Assembly: GCF_010389155.1 (NCBI RefSeq)
Contig: NC_057762.1
Coordinates: 7,861,513-7,925,512 of the forward strand
Direction of reading: 5' to 3'
Source: Erigeron canadensis
Taxonomy: Eukaryota; Streptophyta; Magnoliopsida; Asterales; Asteraceae
DNA length: 64,000 nucleotides
A model generated the notes under the pieces. It had not been told where the DNA came from and ran no database searches. It saw only the letters and a list, made by a program, of their open reading frames with translations. Positions 25,221 to 35,567 of the stretch are shown piece by piece. The position numbers were made by a program, and so were the translations under genes. How positions within the stretch are numbered: position 1 is the stretch's first letter; each line of letters opens with the position of its first letter.

Positions 25221-25461
25221 AAAAGTAAAAGTAACTCTCAATGCCGTCTTCCACGGGTTTTAGGTCCCAATACCGTCTTCGACAGTGTATGGGGGAGGTT
25301 GATATGTAGACAGCCTTACCCCTACCAAAGGTAGAGAGACTGCTTCCAGGTTCTACCATAGGTAGAAAAGGACCTCCAGCCTTGCTGGACATGAGGATCG
25401 AACCCATGACCTCTGTTTCCAGAGGCATGAGCTCCAACCACTGATCCAACCCAGTTGGTTT
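25217..25461 (-). mobile_element. SINE of a second family (family C), Au/TS-like layout
   Basis: On the - strand the tRNA-like head begins GGGTTGGATCAGTGGTTGG and has a B box GGTTCGATCC. The body contains GTAAGGCTGTCTACATATC and CCTCCCCCATACACTGTC, resembling the conserved GTAAGGCTGCGTACA core of widespread plant SINEs as I recall them. The 3' tail is a TTTAC repeat. TA repeats border it on both sides. Confidence 0.75.
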
Positions 25462-25495
25462 TTTTCTTTCCCCTATATATATATATATATATATA

Positions 25496-25697
25496 GGTTT
25501 TAGGTAAAAAAAACAAGTATTAAAGTAAAACAAAGAAAACAATAGGTTTTTTTTCAGTGATAATCACCGTGCATCATGAAAATCATCGTACATCAATTAA
25601 TCCGTGAATCTTCGTGCATCAATTTAACCATGATCTAATGGTCAAGATCTTGTCTTATTTGTTTTACTTTAATACTTGTTTTACATCATCCAACCCC
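25496..25697. mobile_element. MITE, about 200 bp, with about 35-bp inverted repeats, TA-flanked
   Basis: Both ends carry ACAAGTATTAAAGTAAAACAA in inverted orientation (left near 25513-25534, right near 25658-25676), preceded by GGTTTTAGGT or GGGGTTGGATGATG. TA microsatellites lie immediately outside (25474-25495, 25698-25716). No ORF. Class unclear. Confidence 0.7.
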
Positions 25698-25716
25698 TAT
25701 ATATATATATATATAT

Positions 25717-25860
25717 GGGAAAAGTGAGTATGATGTTGTTCCCCATCTAAGCTTAGATGGGGAACCCCTTAAATACAAATATTTTAATATTTATTTGAGT
25801 TTTAAATAAATACACGACCCCCATGATTTTTATGATTATAAAAACCAAATGTGATCCCCC
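25717..25860. mobile_element. 144-bp TA-flanked unit with a 28-bp perfect palindrome
   Basis: It starts GGGAAAAGTGAGTATG and ends GTGATCCCCC, between TA tracts. The palindrome at 25738-25765 has half-site GTTCCCCATCTAAG and no spacer. No ORF. Confidence 0.55.
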
Positions 25861-26493
25861 TATATATATAAATATATATAGGGGTGAGACGGTGAGTTAT
25901 TTTGAGAACCACTTAAAAAAAAAGAACACGAGAACCAATCTCAGTCCTCCATTCATCAAGATCAGGAAGAGCATGTTTGTCATTATTAAAAAAATTGTCC
26001 AACACTCTCTTTCTCTCTCCTCTTATTAAATCAAAATATATCTAAATCATTAAAAAACTTTTATCTCACAAATCGTACATCGTTAGACGGAAAAAAAAAC
26101 ATGGGTAGTCTTGAAATTTCGTCCTCTTTCATTAGAGATGCGATTCGATATACTTTTGACGACTTTTTAAATTTCGTTTTTTTTCCCATCACGTTCATCC
26201 TACACATGTGTAAGTACAACCTACACATGTGTAGGAAAGACCTGGAACTGGTGAGTTGTATAACCTGCCCATGGGTAAGTACAAACTACACATGGGTAAG
26301 TTACTTATAAAGTTCAAAAATGATGAGGACGCATTGTAAAACCCTAAATACTAAATCTAAAGCTTAATTTCTAATCTGAGGGGGAGGCTACTTTCTAGAA
26401 ACCCAAGAAAATCTAAACCCTTAAAACCTAAAACGGATGAGGGTTCCCACTCTAGGGTTTAGGGTTTGAAGGTCGAGGGTTCCCACGGTACGC

Positions 26494-26548
26494 TTTAGGG
26501 TTTGAAGTTGTAGGGTTAGAGGCTAACCCTACAACTTCAAACCCTAAA
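26494..26548. repeat. Perfect inverted repeat with telomere-like TTTAGGG arms
   Basis: Two perfect 26-bp arms (26494-26519 and 26523-26548) are separated by 3 bases. The arms begin TTTAGGGTTTGAAG. RNA or single-stranded DNA from here would form a long hairpin. Confidence 0.95.
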
Positions 26549-26650
26549 CCCTAAAGCTTAATTGCTAATCCGATGGGGAAACTACATTCTAAAAACCCTG
26601 GAAAATCTAAACCCTAAAAACCTAAAAAGGATGAGGGTTCCCACTCCAGG

Positions 26651-26729
26651 TTTAGGGTTTGAAGGTCGAGGGTTAGCCGATAAAGCGCGAGGGTTAGCCT
26701 CGGCTAACCCTCGACCTTCAAACCCTAAA
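26651..26729. repeat. Second inverted repeat with telomere-like arms
   Basis: Perfect 30-bp arms at 26651-26680 and 26700-26729 enclose a 19-base loop that repeats part of the arm (GAGGGTTAGCC). The arm shares TTTAGGGTTTGAAG with the previous hairpin. Confidence 0.95.
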
Positions 26730-26819
26730 CCCTAGAGCGGGATGTATTAGGGGTAAGTACAACTTGACCATGGGTAAGTACAACTTACACATGTGTAAGA
26801 TGAACGTGATAAAAATAAA

Positions 26820-27015
26820 GGGTATGTTTGGCACAAAAGCTTGAAGCTGGGGCTGTAGTTAAGGGCATGGGGCTGGAGCTTGACGTTGAGGCCAGAGGTT
26901 GGGGCTTTTTTTTCAACTCTCTTTCTATGAGCTTTTATTTTAAAGACCTTTTGGGGCTTTTAGGAGTTTTTCAGGGCTGGGGTTTTTGATTTCTTATGTA
27001 TTACCAAACAGGGCT
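26820..27015. mobile_element. Possible nested MITE
   Basis: The ends GGGTATGTTTGG and CCAAACAGGGC are imperfect inverted repeats flanked by TAA-rich sequence, as in PIF/Harbinger MITEs. The interior is rich in GGGGCT(G/T). No ORF. Confidence 0.45.
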
Positions 27016-27321
27016 AAAAACTAAATTTAAAAAGTCATCAAAAGTATATCGAATCGCATCTCTAATGAAAGAGGACAAAATTCTAAGACTACCCACACTT
27101 TTCTTTTCGTCTAACGATTTACGGTTTGTGAGATAAAAGTTTTTTAGTGAATTAGATAGAATTCTATTAAAGTAAGAGAGAGAAAAAAAAAGGAGTTGAC
27201 AAAAATACCTCTTTAGTGTTGAGAGGGGTTTTTTATTTTTAATCTTGTCCATCCATTTTCTTTAATCCAAAGGTGTAGAGGAGTTCTTGGGTTTTTTTTT
27301 TGAGTTCTCAAATAACCACTC

Positions 27322-27355
<34 letters not shown>

Positions 27356-28169
27356 CACTTAAATAGTAACTCCGCTTTCCCTTTTGATTTTCACAAGATT
27401 TATTATCCTTTCGTGTAGTAAATTCGACGCTATATGCAAGCTAGTTGATATATATATGACTGCAGCCATTTTTCAAAAACAGCTCATTTGTTTTCGATTT
27501 TTTCTTTTATAATATGTATTACTTCTTACATCATCTTTCAAAAACATGTTTTAAATTATTTCATTAAAGATATTATAAATATATTAAGCGGAGATTTTCA
27601 AAATAGTGAATAAAAGAGTGGGTAGCGACGACATTGGTTGCGACAACGAGTGCGGCGATGCAGGAAGCGGGTGGTGGCGGCGGTGGGAGATGGTGGCAGT
27701 GATGGTGGTGTAATGGTGAATGTAAAAAGAACTAATGTAAAAGAAAGTAGTTTAATTATTTTAAAGATTATATTGAATAAAGAAGAGGGGTAGAAAAGAA
27801 CATTGACTACTTTATTGAAAAAAATAAAAGTATAATTTATTTTGTAAATGAGTAAAGATAAAAAAACAAATAAATAATAAAACAAAAATGAACGCACAAT
27901 GTTTTTTATCTATCTTCACAAACTCAAGCTTCACCTATTTGTTTACCTACCCTCTTTGAAATTCATTCTTATTTTACTTTCATTTCATCTACCAGAATTC
28001 TCCTATAAATATAATGTCTTTATTCAAAGGGATAAAGAGTTTGACACAACCTTTGATTTAAGATGTTTGTTGTAGGTTGCACTAAGAATTTCTTGTGATT
28101 AATAATGATTTTCAATTAATTTAAAAAAAATGAGATGAAAGGTTACAAATAAGGTGTGGTTAATTAAGA
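27356..28169. other. Spacer without recognised genes
   Basis: AT-rich. 27640-27715 is a G-rich tract of GGTGG/GGCGG words (on the + strand), a composition also met at 31625-31695 and 61665-61735. I see no gene. Confidence 0.5.
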
Positions 28170-29790
28170 GCACTCATACATGATTTTCGATACTTATATC
28201 CAGACCCCTCAACTATCTATTTAAAACAAAATATATCAAAAATGCAATTCAACAATATCAAATTCTATTTTCTAACAATCCCTCATTGTTGTTTTGCAAA
28301 AGATAGTTCCTATCTTTCACTCTCTTGCAAAAGATAGACCTTTCCATTTGATTTTACTTGGAATTTCGTGCCATTGTTTTGTCTAGGTCCAACAACATGA
28401 ATGTACGATACGTTCTTGCCATAGTTTTGTGATGGGATGTTCTGAGGACCATATTTGTGGCTTGATGAATATTTAATGTATGTTGATGATCCTTTGAAAT
28501 GACATACATTCGGATTTGTTCAAGTATTCTTACTCCTTTTAATCTTTTCATCATGTCCAATCTCAACGATAGATGATTTTCAATTTTGAATGCCATTACC
28601 TTCATTAACTGAGGCTCATCTAATCTGACAACTTGTTCATCATTGATTGATTGAATATCTTCAAAGCATAAAGCAGAGTTCTATAAATATTTGCAATCAT
28701 GTTTTGTATAATAAACACATGATATCTTTGAATATTTATAAATACAAACCTTTGCTCAGGCTAAAAAATGACTAGAAGTCTCTGTTTCGGAACAGTTAGA
28801 TTGACTTTTGTTTCTATTGCTCGAGTCCCAAATGAAATTCTTGGAATGTTGCTTGTTGGATAATGTAACAAATGAACCTTTTGAGTGATTTATGAGCAAC
28901 TTGGACTTCATCCTTTTGTAGATTCTTTGCATGATTTATTCGTATAAATCAATAAAGTTTACGAACTTCATATAAGCAAAATCAACTTCACAAAGAGAGA
29001 CTTGATTTACTTATACGAATACTTCATGCAAAGAAGGTACAAAGAGGATAAAGTCTAGGTTGCTCATAAATTAGCCAAAACGTTCATTTGTTGCATTAAT
29101 TATTTAACAGACAACATTCTAAGATTTTCAATTGGGACAGTGAAAAAGAAAGTCAATCTTTCTAAGCAGAGACTTCTGGATTAGATCTTGATGAGTGAAG
29201 CATATGTCACAACCTAGCGTGAACAAGGATTTGTGGTTATCGATAGTCAAAGAAACCACATGTTTTATTAGACAAAAAGAACTTTGCAATTATTAAGATG
29301 GAACTCTCATTTATGCTTTAAAGATATTCCATATAATCTTTGATGAATATAAACAGTGTGAGAAGAACAACTTGAGTAAATAAGGTTAATGGCTTTTAAA
29401 ATTGAAGATTATCTATTGTTGAGAACGAACATGAGAAGATTAGAAATAGTAAGATATCGTTGACCAAATCCGAATGTATGGTATTTCAAGGGATCAACAT
29501 ACATTAGATATTACCAAGTCACATACATGGTCCTCACAACTTGGCACCACAAAACTATGGCAAGAACACACTGTACATTACAATTGTTGGATGTAATGAA
29601 AATCGGATGGAAAGGTCAAGACTTAAAGATAAGAACTAGCTTCTTCAAATCAACAATAAAAAGGAGATTGTTTGAAATAAAATTTGATATTTATAATTTG
29701 TATTTTTTTTTGATATATCTTACCTTAAATAGATAGTTGACGGGGATGGATGTAAGTGTTGGAAATCATATATAAATACCGTTACCTACA
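28170..29790. repeat. Fold-back element: 1.6-kb imperfect inverted repeat
   Basis: The two halves are reverse complements over roughly 800 bp each, centred near 28979. Matched pairs seen by eye: TCAACTATCTATTTAA (about 28210) with the complement near 29728; ACATACATTCGGATTTG (about 28503) with CAAATCCGAATGTATGG (about 29466); AGAAGTCTCTG (28773) with CAGAGACTTCTGG (29168); GCATGATTTATTCGTATAA (28929) with TTATACGAATACTTCATGC (29011). There is no useful ORF. It could be a fold-back transposon or a hairpin-RNA locus. Confidence 0.85.
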
Positions 29791-32322
29791 ATTTATTTAT
29801 AAACTTCCAATATTTAATCAAGTGGTGATTTCAATTGCAACTAGATTAATACTCAGTCGGTGACCGGGTTATCAAATAACTTAAAAACCCGAAAATAAAA
29901 AATAATATGGAATCGAGCCTAATGTTGAAATAAAGTCTTAAATTTTGTACAGTTATAGATATAACATTATATAGAGTTGGTTTAATATGTATTAAATTTG
30001 TCAATACTTGACCTCACTCGAAATTTGAGTTGAAACCAATCCGAAAATCTGGGTTAGGGATGTGAATTCTCGACCCGGTTACCCGTCAACTTGAATTTTT
30101 TTTTTTTGTCCGACTTGGGTTAACATTTTGGTTAAAAGATCAGCCCACCAACCCAAAAAGATTTATATTTATATAACATTTTTAATAGGTCGAATCCAAC
30201 TAATTTGATCTGACAACTCGCAACCCATTTGACGTAAAATCAACCCTTCAGCCCAACAACTCATATGAGTATATGACTTGACAAAAACCCACAAACGCAT
30301 TTAACGCGTCAACCTGCCAACTCGATCACCAACCAATGTGACCTGAAATCAACCCACCAACCTATTCAACTTGCCAAGTCGATTTCTTTTGTGTTGGTGG
30401 TTGGGTTCAGGTTGATGGGTTGACGGATTTTGTGACATTTCCATGTCGACTTTGATATCATGGCCGGTTAGATATTTTCAACACGCCAACCCGAACCCGT
30501 TATAATTATGCTATAATTATACTTATTTAAATTTTATTTATTGTTTTATATAATGTTATTACCCGTGTAATAGGAATTTTAAAGTCAACGTTTGGTGAAG
30601 TAGACCGTTGTCACTCTTATCCGTTTTCGTAAGTAAATTTTAGTAGGTTGGTTCAAAGTTTTTTTACCTGCAAACCCAAAACCACCAACCCGAACCCATT
30701 GACAGCCCTATACAAAAATAATAATAATTAGATAATTTAGATGCCTCGCACATATTAATGTATATCCCTTATTTATTAGAATATTTTCTTTAATAGGGTG
30801 TTATGAGATTGTTTATCAAACAAATGACCAAAGAGGTGTTTGGGATGTCGTTCATAAAGTAAATTATGCGTTTAAAAATTGCGTTTATAATCAACTTATT
30901 TCGCCTAACGCATTTTTTCAAAAACTACATTATTCAAACGCAATACCCTTAGATGTTTGAAATTGGAAACTTTTGGTTCTAAACTTTCCAAATCCATACT
31001 TGAGAGTAACAACAACAATGTATGACCAAATCATTTATGTATCGTGTAAAATTTAAGGATCATGACATGTATACATGAAAACGTTTTGTCGTTTTTTCAA
31101 GGAGTTATGCTTCTATTTTGCCGTGTTTCTTTTTAAATGTAGCCCACAAGTTGTACCATATATTTTGAATGTATTTAAAGAGTTACCATGTTTATGATAT
31201 GTAAACTTTGACTTTTATTTAAATGGTTAAGATTATTTTGTGATTCATTTTCAATGGTATGGATTAAAAGTTAAAATTATTTTTTTCTCTTAGCTCTACC
31301 AACAATATATATATATATATAATGTTAAAAAAATATCTCTTCATCATGCAAATACAAATATAGTTTGAGGTTATTTCTGGTTGAAAATTGTGTCTTTGTA
31401 ATGTTAGCTACAAGCTATGTAATAAATCTGATTCCTTTCATATGTTGTACATTACACAATAGTAGACACTGATTTTCCGTTCTATTTCTTATGATTCTCC
31501 CTATACCTTTTGTGGTGATAACTATAAATTTGAGTCATGTTTTGTTGATTGATTCTAATTGTTTAGACGGTTACACATATCATATAACCTATAGAGTTAC
31601 TAGACATGTGGTGCACAATGTGCAGTGGTATGGCGGCGGCAAAGGTGATAGTGGAGGTGATGGCAGTGGCAGCAGAGACGAACGGTGGCGGGCCAACAAC
31701 ACATTGTGATGATTAATATAAAAGTATCTGATTTAAAGAAGGTAATAATATCATAAGGGGAAGTCGGGCTTAAGGTTTATCCCTAAGTATCCCGCCGACT
31801 TTGGTTGGGTGTTTATAGATAGTTTATATTCGTTTCCCTTATTAAAGATATTTGTGCTTAATCCCTACATTTTCGGGAACCAATGTCCTTAGTTTTAGAG
31901 GAACATACATCATCTTTCGATACGTAACCTCACAGATAAGTTGTGTGGTGTTATGTCTTTGACCCAGTGAAGGGTAGGTCATTAGTATTGTTCCAATCTT
32001 TTTTAAACTTATTTTTGAAAAGATCGTAGACATACATTTTTATAACTTTGAGCTTCATCACCTTTTGTCTTTTACCATCATTCTGAATAATCTTTTTCTA
32101 TGATGTCTCTTTACCTAAAAAGATTTATTATTAAAAATATTTATGATATATCCTTGTAATTTATCATTTAAAATTTTATGATATTTGATAAAATAATAAG
32201 ACAAGATTAAAAAAAAAAGAGTTGAGTAGAATTTACGATTCATAAATTACTAGCTAATCAACCCGGTTTTAAATCGAGTTAATTTATAAACGCTTTACAA
32301 ATAAACCGAATTTTACTCGGAT
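29791..32322. other. Spacer with a degraded hAT-like repeat
   Basis: 30055-30710 has ends TAGGGATGTGAAT and ATTGACAGCCCTA, imperfect inverted repeats of hAT type, around a region dense in AACCCGCCAACC-like words; no 8-bp duplication was found. A TA run lies at 31306-31321 and a GGCGG-rich tract at 31625-31695. I see no gene. Confidence 0.4.
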
Positions 32323-32528
32323 TGAAGAATATATAGTTTAGATAGTTGGAGGGTTAGTCTTGTATTTATGCATAGTTTAAGGTGTAAATAGCTTAGATTA
32401 AAAGATAGTTAGTTATAACCATTTCTTAATTAGTTTATTATATAAATACATTTTCTTGTATATCAATATCTGTATCAATGAAAATACATAATTTTTCTCT
32501 CAAATTACTTCTTGCTTCCGCTTCAATA
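32323..32528 (+). repeat. 5' LTR of the small copia element
   Basis: 206 bp, starting TGAAGAATATATAG and ending GCTTCAATA (TG...TA ends, slightly atypical). A TATA-like TATATAAATAC near 32441 suggests the promoter. Confidence 0.95.
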
Positions 32529-32540
32529 TGGTATCAGAGC
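32529..32540 (+). promoter_or_regulatory. tRNA-Met primer-binding site
   Basis: TGGTATCAGAGC is the standard plant copia primer-binding site, complementary to the 3' end of initiator tRNA-Met. It sits directly after the LTR. Confidence 0.93.
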
Positions 32541-32546
32541 CAGGTT

Positions 32547-33854
32547 AGTGATCAGAGGATTCAATCAAGAAAAGGGAACTGATTATAAGCACACTTTCTC
32601 ATCAGTTGCTAAATTGGCAACTATTAGAGTTCTTATTGCTTTGGCCACTGCTAAAGAGTGGTCCTTACATCAACTGGATGTGAATAATGCCTTTTTGCAT
32701 GGATATATTGATGAAGATATATACATATTTCCCCCTTAAGGATATAATAAAGCTGCTTCTGGACAAGTTTGTAAGCTTAAAAAAATCCTTAAATGGTCTT
32801 AAACAAGTTTCAAGACAGTGGAATTTAGAATTATCAAAGTTTTTAGTCAGTCTTGGATATACACAATCCAAACATGATTATTCTTTGTTCATTAAAAAGA
32901 ATGGTGATTTTCTTACAACAACCCTTGTATATGTGGATGATATTCTTCTCACTGGAAACTGTGATAAGGAAATCCAAGAGCTTAAGCAGGCTCTTGATGC
33001 CAAATTTACCATTAAGGACTTAGGGTTGGCTAAATACTTTCTTGTCATAGAATTATGCAGGACTGAAAGTGGTACTTATTTCAATCAAATAAAATATATT
33101 CTTGATCTATTGCAAGATGCAGGGTTAACTGCAGCGAAACCAGCTCCTTATCCTCTTCCACCAAACCTCAAATTATCTCTCAATAAAGGTATTTCTTTGA
33201 CTGATCCTGGAGGTTATAGGAGGTTGGTTGGTAGGCTGCTTTACCTTACCATGACTAGACCAGATATATCTTATAGTGTGCAACATTTAAGTCAGTTTGT
33301 GTATGCCCCAAAAGATGTTCACATGCAAGCTGCTATATGTTTCAAAAGGTTTATTTTACCCAGTCCAACCTCATTTGAAAATCACTGGTTTCTCTGATGC
33401 TGATTGGGCCTCCTGCTTAATGACAATGAGGTCTTTAACTGGGTATTGTATTTTTCTGGGACATGCTCTTGTTTCATGGAAGACTAACAAGCAAGCTACT
33501 GTGTCTAGATCTTCCACAGAGACTGAATATAGGAGCATGGCTACTACTACTTGTGAGCTTTTATGGTTGAGTTTTCTTTTGAAGGATTTACATGTGCCTG
33601 TTAAGTGTCCTGTCACTCTGTTTTGTGATAACAAATCTGCACAACAAATAGCTGCCAACCCTTGTTATCATGAGAGAACCAAACACCTTGATATTGATTG
33701 CCATTTCACTATAGATAAAGTTGAAGACGGGTTTTTGCAGACTGCTTTTATTCCTTCTCATCTGCAGTTGGCTGATGTGATGACTAAAGCCTTAAATCGA
33801 GTACAACATGTTGTTTTGATCGACAAGTTGGGTGTTGAGAATGCTCCAACTTGA
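32547..33854 (+). pseudogene. copia reverse transcriptase-RNase H remnant
   Basis: The sequence enters in mid reverse transcriptase (QLDVNNAFLHGYIDEDIY) and continues through the catalytic LVYVDDILLTG and TRPDISYSVQHLSQF to RNase H (GFSDADWASC, SSTETEYRSM, FCDNKSAQQIAANP, LADVMTKALN). Breaks: TAA at about 32737-32739, a frame change in the A-run near 32780, and another near 33355 where the two domains fall in different frames. No start codon, gag or integrase remains. Confidence 0.92.
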
Positions 33855-33862
33855 GGGGAGGA

Positions 33863-34068
33863 TGAAGAATATATAGTTTAGATAGTTGGAGGGTTAGTCT
33901 TGTATTTATGCATAGTTTAAGGTGTAAATAGCTTAGATTAAAAGATAGTTAGTTATAACCATTTCTTAATTAGTTTATTATATAAATACATTTTCTTGTA
34001 TATCAATATCTGTATCAATGAAAATACATAATTTTTCTCTCAAATTACTTCTTGCTTCCGCTTCAATA
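33863..34068 (+). repeat. 3' LTR of the small copia element
   Basis: Identical to the 5' LTR over all 206 bp. Confidence 0.95.
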
Positions 34069-34073
34069 CGGAT

Positions 34074-34826
34074 ATCTTTAAAATATGTTATCATGTGAAA
34101 ATGTATAATAATAACGTTAAATAAATTGAAAAGTTGTGATAATTTATTATGTAAATAACTAAACTAAACAGAAACAAAACTTGTATTGTTGTGGACACAT
34201 ATTGAAACACATACGGGTGTTATGAGCAAAAAAATAAAACATATCCTAAAAAACACCATACTTTTCGGCCTATTATAACAAAAAATTAAAGTGATTAAAA
34301 TCTTATATAAAACTGTGAGCATTAAATAAAAATTTATATTAATTAGATATATTTAAAAAAGGATAGTTATTTTAAACTTTAAATCAATAAAATATGATAA
34401 TGTCATAATTAATTAAAAGGATGCATTTGAGTACACAATTTTATAAAAAAATTACTTGTATGTTATCAAAAATTTTTCTTTATTTATATAAAAGATTATT
34501 GTTTTAAACTTTTAATACTGTATAATTTTTCTTTTTTTAAAAAAAATTAATCATTTTCATATTCAAAATTTGAGTTGAAATAAAAGCAATCGGCGGTTAA
34601 AACTTCGAGAAGCTGCCATATGTTTTTCCTTCTCCTTTTCGGCACCTCATTTTAGTCGTCGTCTCGTAAAGTACGTTACTCTGCCAATTTTCACACACAC
34701 CTACATCTATATCTATTTACCAGATTAATTAATCAAAAATCTATATATTCCCCCTTTAGTCAAACAAACTTTCAAATATCCCAAAAAAAACACAAATTAG
34801 GGTTTCAAATTCCTCCCCCCAAAAAA
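34074..34826 (+). other. Upstream region and 5' UTR of the TLC gene
   Basis: AT-rich spacer. The last 200 bases are CT-rich (TTTTTCCTTCTCCTTTTC) and probably contain the promoter and 5' UTR. No clear TATA position can be assigned. Confidence 0.45.
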
Positions 34827-35567
34827 ATGGATTTCAATTTCCTAATTTCATCTCTCCCAATCTTCTTCTTCATATTCCTGACAATCTATTTAACCGCACA
34901 CCTGCTTGTTTTCCGGACCTGGAATTCAAAGCTCCGGCCCGAAGCGGCGAGTTGTTTGATCTCATTTGCACACGGAACACCTGCAGTCATTTTAGCTTCT
35001 TTAGCGATAAATCCGGAGACCGATTTCGCCACTCGAAACACCGGTTTCCAGAATTCGGTACTCGATTACAGCATTGCTTACTTTTTAATGGATCTTTGTC
35101 ATTATTTGATATATAACCCTAGTGATATATTGTTTATAGGCCATCATTTAGCTACCCTTTTCGTGTTTGTTACGTGTCGGTATTTAGTCGTACATGGGGC
35201 TTATGGGGTTTTGGTTTTGCTTATACTTGCTGAAGTTACTAGCTTTTTGCAAAATGTGTGGACGTTAGCTAGCGCGTTGAGAGTCGAATCTAAAGTTGCA
35301 GCTAAGGTGTTTGATGTAATGTCGCCCCCATTTTATGTGCTTTATTCGATCGTTAGAGGGGTTTTAGGGCCGGTGTTTGTTTACCGGATGGTTGGGTTTT
35401 ATTTAAGTGGTGGTGCTGATGATGTTATTCCTAGGTGGATTTGGGTTTCTTGGATTTGCGTTGTGGTTGCTGCGATTTCGGTTAGTATTCTTTGGATTTG
35501 TAATCGGTGGATCGAGTTGTATAGAGGAAGGTTAACTGTAATTGAAAAAGAGAAGAAATTTAGTTAG
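34827..35567 (+). CDS. TLC-domain multi-pass membrane protein (At5g14285-like)
   Basis: A single uninterrupted 246-codon frame. The TLC (TRAM/LAG1/CLN8) fold is found in ER and other endomembrane proteins linked to lipid handling. Visible features are an N-terminal hydrophobic helix (FLISSLPIFFFIFLTIYLTAHLLVF), several further membrane segments, the motif FIGHHLATLF near the middle (paired His typical of TLC proteins), and a basic C-terminal tail. Length and lack of introns fit the small plant TLC group, of which I recall Arabidopsis At5g14285. It is not a ceramide synthase by length, and it lacks a homeobox. Substrate is unknown. The first ATG is used. An AATAAA signal occurs about 110 bp after the stop. 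Confidence 0.9.
   Translation: MDFNFLISSLPIFFFIFLTIYLTAHLLVFRTWNSKLRPEAASCLISFAHGTPAVILASLAINPETDFATRNTGFQNSVLDYSIAYFLMDLCHYLIYNPSDILFIGHHLATLFVFVTCRYLVVHGAYGVLVLLILAEVTSFLQNVWTLASALRVESKVAAKVFDVMSPPFYVLYSIVRGVLGPVFVYRMVGFYLSGGADDVIPRWIWVSWICVVVAAISVSILWICNRWIELYRGRLTVIEKEKKFS

Larger units (their letters stand above)
25881..27320. mobile_element. 1.44-kb TIR element between TA microsatellites (Micron-like placement)
   Basis: Left (25881-26160) and right (27010-27320) ends are inverted copies. Shared words include TTTTGAGAAC, TCGTCTAACGAT-type, CTTTCATTAGAGATGCGATT and CGATATACTTTTGA. The centre holds CACATGTG palindromes (26200-26300, 26760-26800), interstitial TTTAGGG-like repeats with two large hairpins (26340-26740), and an apparent nested MITE (26820-27015). 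TA tracts lie on both sides (25861-25880, 27339-27355). The ends resemble those of the element at 56933-59298. Confidence 0.7.
32323..34068 (+). mobile_element. Internally deleted copia element, 1746 bp, with identical LTRs
   Basis: 5-bp target duplication CGGAT lies at 32318-32322 and 34069-34073. The LTRs at 32323-32528 and 33863-34068 are each 206 bp and identical by direct reading. The primer-binding site TGGTATCAGAGC directly follows the 5' LTR (32529-32540). The interior jumps from there straight into reverse transcriptase, so gag, protease and integrase are gone. A purine tract GAGGGGAGGA abuts the 3' LTR. Identical LTRs mean a very recent insertion, which must have used proteins in trans. 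Confidence 0.97.

Noticed and set aside
25322..25542. A protein-coding gene in the SINE at 25217-25461
   Set aside because: The frame is bounded by TA repeats (poly-Tyr/Ile) and lies entirely in SINE sequence.
26100..26310. Short frame starting at the ATG of 26101
   Set aside because: The start is inside an inverted repeat of a TIR element, and the same segment occurs in inverse at 27010-27130.
23340..27355. CRISPR-like spacing of repeats
   Set aside because: The repeats are TA microsatellites and transposon ends of varied size in a plant nuclear genome, not uniform repeat-spacer units.
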